Shown here piece by piece: positions 1 through 12,292 of a stretch of DNA of 64,000 nucleotides. A program made the translations under genes and the position numbers. How positions within the stretch are numbered: the first letter of the stretch is position 1; each line of letters starts with the position of its first letter. The stretch comes from Heterocephalus glaber (taxonomy: Eukaryota > Chordata > Mammalia > Rodentia > Bathyergidae): NCBI RefSeq assembly GCF_000247695.1, contig NW_004624779.1:1547821-1611820 (forward strand). Direction: 5' to 3'. Below the pieces are notes generated by a model that was given only the letters and a program-made list of their open reading frames with translations, made no database searches and was not told the origin of the DNA.

Positions 1-972
1 TGCTGTACCAATTTATATTCTCACTAACAGTTTATAAAGGTGCTCTTGTCTTCATATTCTCATGGGCACTTGATATTAGCCATTTTCAACTGTATGATCC
101 TTATTTTACATTTCTTTATTCTACACCAAAAAGACTGTATGCCATTAACAAAAGAATCATGAGTATAGAGGAAATCCATATTTGATTCATTTAACTGTAT
201 GTAGGTATTTAAGTTAATGTCATTGTTATAGACAAAAATATATAAGAAACGCTCTGGGCTGATAAGAAAATTGTAACCAAAGAAGAAAAGTGGGAAAGAG
301 ATAGCATTTTTTTCTAACAATGTGATGGTTCTTGTATTTAACTAGGTATTTACAAACAGCACAGAAGTGCTCTTCAGTATGTATTTCTCTCCCATTCCAG
401 AAGTTAGCTCAACTTCAATTCCTAGAACAACATTCAATATTGTGGAACTTAAATGCAAAGCAGAGAAATTCCACCATGGTTTCCATTGTAAAAACGCTTT
501 CCATTAATTTTCCTGAATTAATTTTAATTTTTATAAAACAATGCCAGCCTGGAAATTTTAGAAACCAAGCCACTTTTGTTTATTTGTGTGAAGAAGAATA
601 CAAGATAAACATCAGGGCAGACATCAAATGTAAACAAGTGGTTTGGCCTTGCTCCCTATCAGGAAGGAAAATGTAATCATCAAGGAGATTTTACTTTGAA
701 TCTCCATGAGACTATCATTTAAAGAGTTATCTGTTACTACATATAAATGTAACTTTTGAATTTGAAACTAGATTATCAAAGCCATTTTAAATATCCAAAT
801 CTCTAAACAATCATTAAACTATAATTATTTCTGGTTATTCTTGGACAGGTATCCAAAAACACCAAATCACCAATTCTATAGAACATTGTTAATTTGCTAT
901 GTGTCTGTTAAACTACTCTGGTTTGCCAAGATTTGATAGGTTTATTTTATTTTTGTTTAAAAATAAGCTATA
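1..972. other. Unclassified AT-rich DNA
   Basis: No repeat family, RNA gene or convincing exon is recognisable. Short open frames here have no domain, no codon bias and no splice context that I can support. Confidence 0.5.
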
Positions 973-1365
973 TGCACCAGTTAGGGTTCTCTAGAGAAAC
1001 AAAAGCAACAAGGTAGAATATACATGAGAGGAATTTATTTTAAGGAATCGGTTCATGGAACTGTGAGGGCTGGCAAGACTGAAATCTGTAAGGCAGGTCT
1101 GCAGGCTGGGGACCCAAAGAAGAGGGGGTGCAGTCATAATTCCAAAGGTAGCCTGCAGGGAGGCTTTCTTCTTCCTTTGTGGTCTCAGTCCTTCTCCCTT
1201 CATGCTTTCAACTAATCAGAGGAAGCACAACCACATCATGAAGGGAACTATGCATTATTAAGTTCACCGATTTAAATGCAATAACATGCTGAAAAACACC
1301 TTCAAAGCAAGACTGGTGTTTACCAAATACCTGGGCACCACAGACTAGCCAAGCATACCAAGACA
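973..1365 (-). mobile_element. Solo LTR, MLT2/ERVL-like, antisense
   Basis: The left edge carries the reverse complement of the usual LTR 3' end: gggttctctagagaaac near 983. This is followed by the typical antisense body (aaggaatcggttcatgg near 1042, a ggctgggacccaaagaag-like stretch near 1104, a ctttcaactaatcagagg stretch near 1205, and ctgggcaccacagactagcc near 1331). No internal retroviral region is adjacent, so it is a solitary LTR. The MLT2 assignment is from memory of the consensus; a related ERVL or MaLR group is the alternative. Confidence 0.65.
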
Positions 1366-3898
1366 CCAACCAGTTAGGTCAGGATTGTGGGTGGGAATGA
1401 AGAGACGATGCAACTTGCATTTTCTATACCATTTGCTGTATTTTTCATTACAGTTGACGTTTTGTTTTAATAATGGTCTTCAAATTCCTATTCAGATAAT
1501 TAGCTATAATAAACAAATATCAATAAGGAGAAAATATGCATATTATATTTACAATCCAAATTATAAATAAAAGTAACCCATAGTCAGTAACATTTTAAAA
1601 TTTATAATATTCAGGTATTGTTACTTTAAATACTTTTTAAAGATTTTAAAAAATCATTTGTTCTGTAACTTTGCTTAAATATTTATGTCTTTCTCAAACA
1701 CTCTGGTATGTAAAATGCTTCCAATGTCTATGGAAACAATTTTTATTTATGCCTTTGTAAACTGCTTTGTTTCTACATTATCCATAAACTCAAAGAGTTT
1801 ATTGGCATATAGCTCTTTTGCGCTTTCAGAATTTTAAGAAATTTTGTAATATCTGGCAATACCCTGTTAATATGAAAAGGAACGGAAAATCCAGATAAAA
1901 TATTGAGAAACCAGACCACACTGCGATTCAATAGGGAAACTCACTATTAAAGTCCATAGAAACAAGAGAGTAAGCTTAATGACTTAGAACATTACATGAA
2001 GAAGATGAAAGTGATAGTATAACAACAGGATTACTAGTTGCACTTTTGATTTTATTCTCATTTTTATGGTCATCTTTTTTGTTCATAATTATATTTATGA
2101 AATTCTGTTTAAATTAACAAAGCAGTCATTTCTAAAAAGTAAAAGTTAGCTCCTAAGAGAAAATGGAATGCAATTAAAGATAGGCTTGAGAATCAAAGAC
2201 CAATATGCTATTTCTTTACTTGATCTCAGCAAAGTCATTAGCTTTTCCAATCCTTAATTTTCACTCACATAGTTCCTGTGAAGTTTTAAATTAGGGAAGC
2301 TATGCAAAGCCCACATTTCATAAAATAAATGCAAAAATATTAACTCCCATGTTTCATAATACATCCTATCTTGAAAGAATAAAATACATGTTAGCACTTT
2401 GAACTGCTTAAAACCTTTATATTCTCTAAGATTTAATTTAAAAAACTGAATTTTAAAGGATGAGAGCATCTTAAAAATATCATATCACTTGTTCCAAAAG
2501 TAGTTACTGGGGAGGAGATTTCCAATTAGAATGATACCTTACATCTGTAAATTTATTGGATCTCGTCTACACATTCTGCTAAAATGACAGTGAGGGAAAT
2601 TTTTTTAAAAGTTGACTAGCAAAGACTAAGAGGAGAGACAAGAGCAGGTAAGGGAGGTTAATGAAATGGTGGGATATGAAAACAGCAAGGAGAGGCAACT
2701 AGCTTAGAATAGGTTTGACTGGCTCCCTGGTTTTGATTTTTACTTTGTGAAACTCAACAAGGAGTTGTGTTTTACATAAGGTCTGCTAGGGCTCAGCAAA
2801 CAGAAGTTCAAAGTCCAGATACTATGGAGGAGGGCCAGAGAATAAATGTCCCCACCACTAGCCTGAGGGAAGGGCCTTGAATTTCCAGAGATGACAGAAT
2901 TGGATTGATTCAGGTCAATTATATTTAATTATCTCAAGAGTTAAGCTCGACCATCCAATTATTATTGCATATTTTCTTGAGTGTTTCTATTTTCTTCTTG
3001 TTTTTCACCTGAAATATCTCACAATTCTAAACTCTTGTTACATTGTTTTGATTATGTATAAGAACCTTCAATATCTATTAGGGCAAGATTATTAACACTG
3101 ATCTTACCAGTGATTTTTTTCTAATGCATGTTTACAGGTTAAGTTTAGATCTATCTGTTCCATTATATTTATTACTAATGACACCCTATCTACCACTTTG
3201 CATAAAATTCTTTATCATGTGTTTTAAATTTCCAAGTGATTATTATATAAAATGTTAATATCTGACTACATTCTGCATTATTTCTGATTATTTGGTTTTA
3301 TTACAATACCATTATAAGTCAGTAATTCTCCGTTCAATAACTAAAGTATCAATTTATTTACCCAGTCATATTTATTATTTAGAGAACAATGCTATTAATG
3401 AAGAGTGATTGTGTGATTCCTGGTATTATTCTTGACTCTAATGAAAATACTTTTGACATTTCACATTACAAGCTAAGCTCATAAGCAACTTTGGATTATA
3501 TAACTCCAACAAAGGAATATCTTTTCATACTCTGCATTTTCAAAAAATTTAGGAGGTAGTTACAAAAAATGCCTGCCCTGTTTTCTGTTCATTTCAGAGA
3601 TATATAATTTTTTAAAAATAAATTTGAAGAAATATCATCTCACTGTAAAGAATCTGAAGTTAACTTTTATAAACTTTTTCTAACATATTGATAATATTTC
3701 TTTTATTTATGATGGTTATTGATAGATTTCATAGTATTGAACTGTTCTAGTTATCCTGAAATAAGTCCAACTAATTGTAATTTTTCTTACTTATGTAACT
3801 TTATATCAATATAATAACTAGGCCCCCATAGATTCTCTGTCAAATTTTTGAGTCTGAAAATATGGTACTTGAGAAGCCTACTTCCTCACTGCACTAAG
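1366..3898. other. Unclassified AT-rich DNA
   Basis: About 2.5 kb without a recognisable repeat or gene. A weak MIR-like phrase occurs near 2222-2275 (a cttgatctcagcaaagtcatt-like stretch) but is too short to call. No poly(A) tails or TSDs are visible. Confidence 0.45.
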
Positions 3899-5346
3899 AT
3901 GGCTTAATTGTTTTTTAAATTAAGTTTAGTGGTACATTTTAGGTATACATTGTGATCACATTCATCCCTGGGGATTTGTACTTGTACAGATATAGCTTAG
4001 TTCTTGTTTTTTCCCATTCCCCTTCCCTCCCTTCTATCCCTCCACCCCTCCCTATTAACAAAATCTTTGCTTCCATTTTTTTCTTTTCTCATATTTTTCC
4101 TTTCCTTTCTTTCCTTTCCCCAACCCCCCTTACTTCCCCTTCCTCTTTGAACCTTTGCTTCCTATTTCACATTATCTATTATACATTTTGGTCCTCCTTT
4201 ACATTTTCAATTTCTCACATCAGAGAAATTATTTGGTATTTACACGTGTGTCCTATTTATTTCACACAGGAGTATGGCTTCAATACACATCCATTTAGCT
4301 ATAAATGTCTCTAGTTTGTCATTCTTTATGGCAGAGTAATACTCTATTTTATTTTAAAAACCCATATCTGATTTATCCATTCACCAGTTGATGGGCATTT
4401 GGGTTGTTTCCAAGTTTTAGCTATTACAGACTGTACCACTATAAACATGGGTGCACATATATCACTGTGGTATGCTGCTTTTAATTCTTTTGGGAAGATA
4501 CTCAGCAGGGGAATAGCTGGGTCAAATGGGACCTCTAGCCCTAGTTCTTTGAGGTATCTCCATACTGATTTTCACAGTGGTTACACCAGTCTGCACTCCC
4601 ACCAACAGTGGAGAAGGGTTCCATTTTCCCCACAGCCCCGCCAGCATTTGTTATTGGTTGATTTCTTGACAGCAGCCATTCTATCTGGAATGAGGTGGAA
4701 TCTCAACCCTCACTGGAGAAAAGATAGCCTCTTTAATAAATGGCGCTGGAAGAACTGGGTTTCAATTTGCCAAAAATTAAAAGTAGACTCCTATCTCTCA
4801 TCATCATTAAACTAAAATAAAAATGAATCAAAGATCTAAATATTAAAACAGAAACAGTAAATCTGCTAGAAGATAGGTCAGGTAGAACTCTTGAAGACAT
4901 CTGCATAGGAAAATATTTAATGAACAAAACCTCAGTCGCATGGGAACTAACACAAAGAATTAACAACTGGGATCTCATCTTATTAAAAAGCTTCAGGGCC
5001 TGGGATTTAGCTGGGTGGCACCACTCCTGCCTTGCAAACGCAATGTCCTGAGTTCGATCCCTGGTACCAAAAAGAACCTTCTGCACAGCAAGAGAAACCA
5101 CCAACAGAGGGAAGAGACAACCCAGAGAGTGGGAAAAAATTTTCACCTGCTGTTCCTCAGACAAAGGTCTACTATCTAGAATAGTACAAAGAATGTAAAA
5201 AAATCAGACTTCCCAAATTTAAAGACCCAGTCCAAAAATAGGTATCTGAAATGAACAGACATTTCTCAGATAAAGTAGAAACAGCAAATAAACATGAAAA
5301 AATGTTCAACAGTACTGGTCATTTGAGAGATACAAATGGCCTAATT
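3899..5346 (-). mobile_element. 5'-inverted (twin-primed) L1 with TSD
   Basis: Positions 3910-4706 are antisense L1: the 3' UTR, whose sense-strand polypurine block appears as the pyrimidine run at about 4010-4150, then the C-terminal end of ORF2. Positions 4707-5335 are the immediately upstream part of ORF2 in sense orientation. The two parts meet head to head. By comparison with the L1 at 30283-31227, only about 10 bp of L1 is missing between them. The insertion is bounded by an 11-bp TSD with one mismatch: atggcttaatt at 3899-3909 and atggcctaatt at 5336-5346. The 3' end is on the left, with a short T-rich run after the TSD. Both ORF2 parts carry stops and frameshifts. An ID SINE sits inside the sense part. 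Confidence 0.85.
4995..5074 (+). mobile_element. ID SINE nested in L1
   Basis: tRNA-derived SINE: gggatttagctgggtgg (A-box region), gagttcgatcc (B box), and ggtacc followed by a short A run. It interrupts continuous L1 sequence between aagcttc and aaccttctgcacagc, so it inserted after the L1 did. Confidence 0.85.
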
Positions 5347-6381
5347 ATTAATGTAAATATTTGCCTCATAACCATCTAAAAAATTTTTCATAAATTCATC
5401 TATGTCTGCTAAGTCTTTAATATGCTTGTTTGGGGAAAGCACAGAGCTTAAAGACAAATGGTATTCTTGGTCAATTTTGTCATGGCATTGCAGAGTTTTT
5501 CATGATGTTTTCTTTGAGTTGATTTCTGGTAGTTCACGTTTTTTAAAAATTTTAGTGAAAAACTGGAAAAAAGCTCTACAGTACCTATGGATATGTTCAC
5601 ATTCTTTTATTAATTTCTCATGTTCAGATTATCTGACACTAAATTTTATCCCTTTATTTTTTAATGAAGCATGTATAGTAATTATTTCAAGTATGTTGAT
5701 TTTCTTCTAATTAGTTTCTACTTTTATCACTCTTTATTCTTCCTACTTTACCTATACTTCAGTACTATTTCCTTAAATTCTTGGCTTGGAAGTTTTGTTG
5801 ATTTATTTTAAGTCATTTTTGTTGAATAATGAAACTTTTCAGGACTCTGTCTGGTTTTTCTTGTTTGTAAAATGGGTGTAAGAGCTTAATATGAGAAGTA
5901 CGGAGCACACAACTGCTATGCTGTTGGTGTTCCGTGAATGGTGGCAGTCACCAGTGAAGAAGCTGGGGGTGTGGGGTGGTACTAGCATGTAGAGATGTAG
6001 CTTTGTTTTATACATATGGCTGATATGTAGAGTTATTTCTGAGCCACTTCTTAAATATCTTGAAACTGTGGTTCTGAGCTTCTTTTCTGATTTTCCTACC
6101 ATAAACAAAGCAAAAGGAGGCAGAGGAGATCTTATTAGGAGATAACACTGCTCCCTCCCTCCAATGCTCCCATCTGTATCCCCTTTAAGTCATCTCTTTA
6201 AACAAAAGGAAAAGCCAAATAAGGGAAATGGAATTGAGCATTGAGTTCCCCCTCTCTCCCAAAGAAGCTACTGTTAATAATTACTTCAGGACAGAGGATG
6301 TTAAACTAAAAGCTAACAGATGAAGGTCTGATGTTAAAGGAGAAACACTGAATCTGCAGTGCAATGTCTAGATTTTAAAAA
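5347..6381. other. Unclassified DNA
   Basis: No repeat family or gene recognised. Open frames at 5402-5710 and 5839-6108 lack recognisable domains and are probably chance. Confidence 0.45.
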
Positions 6382-6393
6382 AATCTGTAGCTG

Positions 6394-6485
6394 AGGCCTG
6401 TGGAATATAGCTAGTGGTACATTGCATGCTTAGCATGTTAGAGGCCCTATGTTCAATCCAAACACAGACACACACACATACAAAC
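6394..6485 (+). mobile_element. Old, divergent ID SINE
   Basis: An ID-like body (tatagctagtggtacattgc, then gcatgttagaggccc, then gttcaatcc) runs into a CA-rich tail. A probable TSD, atctgtagctg near 6383 and atctgtggctg near 6488, flanks it. It is more divergent than the other IDs and has the classical 'cttagcatg' loop rather than the local 'cctgccttgc' type. Confidence 0.65.
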
Positions 6486-6939
6486 ATATCTGTGGCTGTA
6501 TTTATTTGAATATAACATGAACCAGAAACAAAGAAATCAAGTCCACTAATTTTTTGAATACACAAGATCACCAGATAATCAACTGATAAATAAATAAAAG
6601 CCCCAGGTTTGTCCAATGAGGTCTGTTACTATTCAGCTCCAAAGACAATCCCTAAATGGCACCAACAGGAAGTGAGCTATACAAACTATATAACTCAGCC
6701 ATGCACCATATTTATGAATAAAATATTTGTTGTTTTTCTGAAATTCCAATTTAACTGAGTATTCTGTATTTTTCTTCCATGTGGGTTCTCCTTAAATACC
6801 CATCTTGTATGTTTCTGATAGATTGTAAGTGGAAACTCACCAGTAGGAAAAATCAGGTGGCCACATTGGCAGACCAAGGCTCTTGCCTGTGAAAAGACAC
6901 TCCTGTATTTCTATATATTCTACTAGTTATCCATCAAAT

Positions 6940-7460
6940 ATTAATTAAGCAAATGCTACATGTAAGAAGCCTTCCTGACTTCTAAGGACATATTTGTGAA
7001 GAAAACAAAGTCCCCATCATCAAGAATTTCCATTCTAATGGCAAGAGAAAATAAACATATAAAAATATGCTGTTACAAAATAAAATGAGAGATTAAAAAT
7101 AGTACTGAGTGGAAGTAAGAGCCCATTTGATATAGGAGAGGCAGAAAAAGCTTGTGTGATAAACCTGTGCTTAAGCAAAGAACTGCAGGGAAATGAGGAC
7201 AAGACTCAAGAGGAAACCTCAGGAAGTTTCCTGGATGAGAAAACAAGCACAAACGAAGCCAAAAAGAGTTCAGAATCCACCACCAATTAGTGACTGCTAC
7301 ACGGAGCCCACACTCTATACAGACAGTAAGTAAACAAACACATGAAAAATATCAGATAATGGTAATTTTTATACAGAAAATTATGCAAGCTGATGAAACA
7401 GAAGGGGATTATTTTAGATTGGGGTGTTGGGAGGGATCAACCTAAAGAGTGGGGACAAAG
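6940..7460 (+). repeat. Ancient interspersed repeat fragment, family not named
   Basis: Phrases such as catcaagaatttccattctaat, a short run of aaacaaacacatg and gattattttagattggg match a common old mammalian repeat I recognise by its internal wording (the 'expressed as pre-formed phrases' type with ggagacaataaacaaac and gctattttagatagggtgg). I cannot name the family with confidence. Confidence 0.35.
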
Positions 7461-7929
7461 CTGCTTCACCCCCATAGGGCTGCCTTGAAAGGTGGTGACA
7501 AGTCTGACAGAAGAAAGAAGCAACCAAACAGCACTGAGACGCAAAACAAACCCACATCAAGCCACTGTGGCTTACATGGCTCAGCAGAAGGGAATCTAGA
7601 GTTACTAGAAAAAAAAAATGAAAGCAACTGTGAGCCATGTGCAAAAAAAATTGACAGAAAAATGATAAAATCATATGTTAATGAATGCTTAATTTTTAAG
7701 ACATATTGAGTGAGAAAAATATGGCCAAACTGACTAAGAAGCAGCAGTTAGAGACTCATAAGAAAAAACCCTGGTGTTTCTCTTTCTATAATCTAAGTTT
7801 CACCCTTCACTTTTCTTCGCATTTCACACTTATCCTCATTTGTTTCGATGCTTATTTCCTTGTCAGGACTCACATTTTTGTCTCCCAAGATATAAACACA
7901 TATTATTTTTTGAACATAATAACAGAACA

Positions 7930-8280
7930 TTGATGCATCAAATTCAACTGTACCAAACCTGAACTCACTGTGCTTAATATCCTGTCCCTAATCTTAGATA
8001 GTAACAAGCATCTGCTCCCCTCCCCGAGGAGGAATCCAAAGCCCTCCCGGACTTGTTCGCCCTTTTGCACAGACCATTGCATAACAATGTCCACATCCAC
8101 CCAATTCAACCTGGAAGTAATCACCTTTGTCCCCATTTCTTTCATTTCCTCTGCAACTCTCCAAACTCCATTCATGAATCACAGGAAAGCCTGCAGCAGT
8201 TTTGTAATGACTCCACTATAACTAGACTGTTCACCTTTCATTCATCCTCTACCCTCCTAACAGTTACTGTTTTAAAAATA
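7930..8280 (+). repeat. Possible L2 fragment (5' part)
   Basis: C-rich text with L2-like wording (catttcctctgcaactctcc and cctgcagcagttttgtaatgac, compared with the L2 'ctactgcagcagcctcctaac'). It may continue after the SINE at 8282-8490, at about 8525-8760. This is divergence-limited and could be wrong. Confidence 0.4.
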
Positions 8281-8281
8281 T

Positions 8282-8490
8282 AACCAGGCATGATGGTGTA
8301 GAGTTGAAATCCTACCGCTCTGAGAAGCTGAGGCAGGAGGATTGCAGTGTTGAGGCCAGCTTGATCATCTTAGTGAAACCATGTCTCAGAAACTTAAAAA
8401 ACAAAAAAGTAGTAAAAAGATGAAATGCTGGGGATGTAGCTCAAGGAGAAAGCCCTGGGTCTAATACTCAGTGCCAAAATAAAATAAACA
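8282..8490 (+). mobile_element. B1-ID composite SINE
   Basis: The left half is 7SL/B1-like (ccaggcatgatggtg, gagaagctgaggcaggagga, ttgaggccagcttg, and catgtctcagaaactt). The right half is ID-like (gctggggatgtagctcaagg, tactcagtgcc) and ends in an A-rich tail. Such B1-ID fusions are known in squirrel-related and some other rodents, which supports a non-muroid source. Confidence 0.8.
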
Positions 8491-8524
8491 CAGTACAGTA
8501 CAGTAACACATGTAAATATGATTA

Positions 8525-8760
8525 TTTGACTACCATACTTAAAAACATTCCCCATCCTGTAGTTTTGACCTTCACCTCCACATAGCCCCAGCTGTCCGAC
8601 ATCCAGTTCAGAGCCCACTCGTGTCCAACCCTTGCCTTCCACTTCTCACACAAGCCACCACGAGACCACAGCCCACTCCCCCTCTTAATCACTCTCAAAC
8701 AGTTCCCTGCCCCTCAGGCAGGCTGCTCTGTTTTTGTTTTATTCATTCATACATCCAGTC
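8525..8760 (+). repeat. Possible L2 fragment (continuation)
   Basis: CT- and CC-rich text (cctgtagttttgaccttcacc, ccaacccttgccttcc, cacacaagccaccacgagacc) resembles the L2 3' half. It lies directly after the SINE that may have split the element. Low confidence because of divergence. Confidence 0.35.
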
Positions 8761-8789
8761 AACAACTTAAAATTTCCTAGAGACAACAG

Positions 8790-9015
8790 GAAAAAAATAA
8801 GGTAATAAGCGCAATATATTTATAAAAATGTAAAAACGACAAGGATGTAAAACAAAAAAAAAGGATTTAAATGGATCTGTGGGGGAAAAAACGATGTTTA
8901 AGCCAACACCTGAAGAATGAGAAGACATAGCCCTAAAACAGGAGTTTGTGTGACACAGCATTACTAGAGCGGAAAAGAGTCTAAAAGCCCTAGCAAGATG
9001 TATGAATATACAGTA
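8790..9015 (+). repeat. Ancient interspersed repeat fragment, same type as 6940-7460
   Basis: The phrases 'acacctgaagaatgagaag', 'agcattactagagcgg' and 'aaaagccctagcaag' follow the same order as the old repeat seen at 6940-7460, so the two stretches may be parts of one dispersed family. Name not established. Confidence 0.3.
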
Positions 9016-10046
9016 AGTGTATGTGCAATTAGTCATTGGGGAATGTTACACAGAGGAATACAATTAAAATTGGAAGAAATGACACAAATAACATACCCAT
9101 TTTACTTCAAATAGACTCAATTCATGTCTTTAGGAATTCTGAAAATGATGAGCACCAACAATGACCCCAAAACTATTCCCCTATCTTCCTTGCAGTGAAC
9201 ATTTCTAATTCCCTACACTCCTTTCCATTCTTTCCTCAATATATGCTACCTAATGAGAAATGCTATAGTTTTTTTGGGACTAACTGATGCAAATTAATTT
9301 CCACATGGTTAAGAGACCTAGTGTATGCCTCAATTATAAAATCAAGCTAAATGCAATGAATAGATGAGTTAAGACCATGAAAAAAAGAAGGGATATTTAA
9401 AATAACTAAAAAATTGTTACTCCTCCTAGAGGTATTAGAACGAGTACAGAAATAATGAAGCATAATTTAGAGAACTATACAGGAACTAACAAAATTTCCA
9501 GGCCAGACTAATTTGATGGCTTTTTGTCTTTGTAGTAGAAAATTCACTGGTAAAATAAAAAATAATAATGATCAGAAGCATAAACTACTGACTTCAGTAA
9601 GATATCTGACACATAATAACCCACAGAAAGATTTTAAATCAAGTTTGTTTGGACAGAAATACGATTAAAATGACTCAAAGCTAGATCTATGTATAAAACT
9701 GTTAAGTATAATTATTAATGGCCATACATCTCTCTTAGTGGTTGTAACAAGTACTGTTCCATAAAGGACCATTATTGGCTTTAATATCTTTTTTTTAAAA
9801 AAACAACCTAGAGGACGGGGGGAAGGTATACTAATTGCATATATATATATATATATATATGAATGAAAAAATAAATAGAGCAATGACTACTAGGAGAAAA
9901 ACAGATGTGAGGGAGTGGGGAACTTAATCAATAAAGTAATTTGGACTCAGAAGATCACAGTTGCAAAAACAATTGACAAAGTGGGAAGCTTCTTAGCCTG
10001 CGCTGGAGGGTGGAGGGTGTTGGCCTAGTGCTGAGTCCTGGACTGC
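9016..10046. other. Unclassified DNA with a TA microsatellite
   Basis: No gene or named repeat is seen. A (TA)n run of about 22 bases lies at 9839-9860. Confidence 0.45.
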
Positions 10047-11485
10047 ATGCAGGCTCCAGCCGCTAAGCAAAGGGTATCCTGAGCACCTCTTCTACTGCTT
10101 CCAATAGAGCACAAAATAGAACTTGCTAGCGGACCAAAGCTATGAGCTCTGAGGTGGACGAGCGCCCCTTTGGAGGTGTCAGGGATGCAGTGATCACACG
10201 CAAAAGCAAGATCATGAAACAGAAGGAAAGGGCAAGGAAGAACAAGAAGCTCAGTGACCTGGAGGGGGAGGCCAAGGAGCAGGCCCAGGACCTCTTGCAG
10301 AGAGCCAGCAAGCTGTGCATGGAGCAGGAAGAGGAGCTCAAGGACTTAAACGAGATGATCCTCAATGCCAAGTGCCAGGCCATCCGGGAAGTCCAAATCC
10401 CAGAGAAGCAGCAGATATAAAAAGAGCTGGATCCAGAGGAACTGCGGTTGGATCAGATGATGGAAGTGGAGAAGCAGAAATCCATTCTAAGGCAGGAGCA
10501 GCTGGAGAGGAAGAGGAGGGAGAAAAGAATACGAGGATGATGGCACATTGTGGAGTAGATGGCAACAAACCAAGAGGAGCGCTCACTGCTTGCGGAGCAC
10601 CGGAGCAGGAGAAGGAGCAGATGCTGGAGGTCACGAGCAGCTCCACGAGGAGGATCCACCTGCAACAGAGACAGCAGCAAAGGCTGAAGACGCAGGCAGA
10701 GCTTAAGCACACTAATGACGAAACCCAAAGGCAGAAAGCACAGCTGCTGGCTGAGGAGAAGCTGGCAGACCAGATGGTGATGGAGTTCACCAAGAAGATG
10801 GCTTGAGAAGCAGAGTTTGATGCTGAGCAGGAGAGAAAAAGAGGAGATCGCCCACCTGTGAGGATTACCAGGCAGAACAGGATGCCTTTCTAGCCAAGCA
10901 CAACCAAGAGATTGCAGACCGAGAGGGGCACAGAAAGGAAAAGGAAAACGCACAGAAGATGGAAACCGGTGCTAAGCTGCAGAAAAGTCGGCTGGAACAG
11001 GTGGCTTTCAAGGCGCACAATCTGGCTGTTGGGTGCAGCGGGACCAGGATGAGTCTCAGTGGATTCTCCGGGCACACAGAAAGCAGACTGAGAAGGAGCA
11101 GCTGGAGGGGGAGAAGGTGGCCACAGGCGCTTGCCGCCTGCGGAGGAGCTCCCGCACCAGGTGCGTGAGAACCAGCAGAAGCAGGTGTAGAACCGGACTG
11201 CCACCTTCGAGGAGGGCCGGCCACTCGAAGAGGAGGCCCAGTAGCGCCAGAAGCACATTGACGACATCAAGAAGAAACTTGAAGAAGAGCTGAGATCCTC
11301 TGCCCTTCCTGAGAAGTACTGCATGGAGGCCGAACGCAAGCTAACATCCGGCCAGTGACTCTGTGAACTGAAGGCAGAGCCTTCAGGGACAGACTCTGCC
11401 CAGTCTCTGGGTGTCCATAATTGCTGCTAATCTAGACATTTCATAGTTACAGATTAAATCTCTTCTACTTCTCTAGGGAAAAAAA
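10047..11485 (+). pseudogene. CFAP45: Processed pseudogene of CFAP45 (CCDC19)
   Basis: CFAP45 is a coiled-coil protein found inside ciliary and flagellar doublet microtubules. This copy has no introns. Conceptual translation over about 10073-11371 follows the family from the N-terminal GILS..S motif (10073), through SSEVDE (10145), KIMKQKE (10209), KKLSDLE (10245), MEQEEELKD (10319), LDQMMEVE (10448), QLLAEEKLADQMVMEFTKK (about 10740-10797), KSRLEQVAFK (10984) and EKYC.EAERK (11311), to a relic of the C-terminal VN-stop at 11371. It is dead: in-frame stops at 10127-10129, 10418-10420, 10538-10540, 10556-10558 and 10804-10806, and frameshifts near 10600 and further downstream. About 100 codons are missing between the FGG near 10170 and DAV near 10188, and a smaller block is missing near 10860. 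Seven As at 11479-11485 may be the poly(A) remnant. No clear TSD was found. It is GC-richer than its surroundings. Gene identity is from memory of the human protein. Confidence 0.85.
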
Positions 11486-11569
11486 GGTAGAAGAGAAGGA
11501 ATGGGTAGCACCAGAGACACAGCTGGCTGAGCAGAGCTCCTAAGTCACACCAAAACACTTCTAGCCTGT

Positions 11570-11665
11570 GAAACGGAAGCCACTGCATAGCTTTGAGCAG
11601 ATAAGAGGCATGATCTGATCTTTCCACAGGGCCCCCTTTGACACTGTCAAGGATCCTGCAGGGAC
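11570..11665 (+). repeat. Ancient interspersed repeat fragment
   Basis: gaagccactgcatagctttgagcag and ggcatgatctgatc match the wording of a common old mammalian repeat ('gaagccattggagggttttgagcag...gtgacatgatctgac'). Probably the same family as 11940-12130 and 12350-12640. I cannot name it. Confidence 0.4.
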
Positions 11666-11712
11666 ACAAACAGAAATAGTGAAATCAGTCAACATCGTAT
11701 AAAATCAAAACA

Positions 11713-11715
<3 letters not shown>

Positions 11716-11754
<39 letters not shown>
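11716..11754 (+). repeat. (CA)n microsatellite
   Basis: About 19 uninterrupted CA units. Confidence 0.97.
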
Positions 11755-11756
<2 letters not shown>

Positions 11757-11939
11757 GGCTTGATTGGTCCAGTAGCTGCAGAAAGGATGCAACATGGCCA
11801 GACTGCAGATACATTTAGAGTGTAGCCAGCATGTGTTCACATTAGGTACAGTATAAGAAAAAGCAGTCATCAAGCGTGCATCAAGACTAGAATTTCCACC
11901 CAGTGAGTTGGGCAATACTTTCAAAAAAGCAAATCTGAG

Positions 11940-12130
11940 TAGTAAGATCAGGACATCATCTTGGGTTCTCAGATAGCTACTAGAAATTTAAACAGAGATG
12001 TTAAGTATACAGTTAGACATATTAGTCAGAAGTTTGGGATAAAAGTCCAAGAATAAGATAGTTTTTTATTTTAAAGCCACAAGACTAGGTGAGGTAATCT
12101 TGAAAAGTGAACTCAAATGAAAAAATGAAA
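11940..12130 (+). repeat. Ancient interspersed repeat fragment
   Basis: The order gttaagtatacagttagacat, then aaagtccaagaataag, then aaagccacaagactaggtgaggtaat matches the middle of the same old repeat as 11570-11665 ('cagttggatatatgag...aaagccatgagactggatgagatcacc'). Confidence 0.4.
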
Positions 12131-12258
12131 AAACAGAATTAAAAAGTGAGCCTCTGTACGATTTAGAGTTATCTTTCATGGAGATGGGGAAGAACCAGGA
12201 AAAGAGACCAAAGTTCTATCTGTCAAAAAGAAATAGAAAAAAAAAAAAAAGAAATAGA

Positions 12259-12259
12259 A

Positions 12260-12292
<33 letters not shown>

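Noticed and set aside
3952..4314. 120-codon open frame with Ser/Pro-rich product
   Set aside because: It is the antisense of the L1 polypurine 3' UTR; openness comes from composition.
10453..11339. Several long minus-strand frames
   Set aside because: They are shadows of the GC-rich CFAP45 retrocopy on the plus strand.
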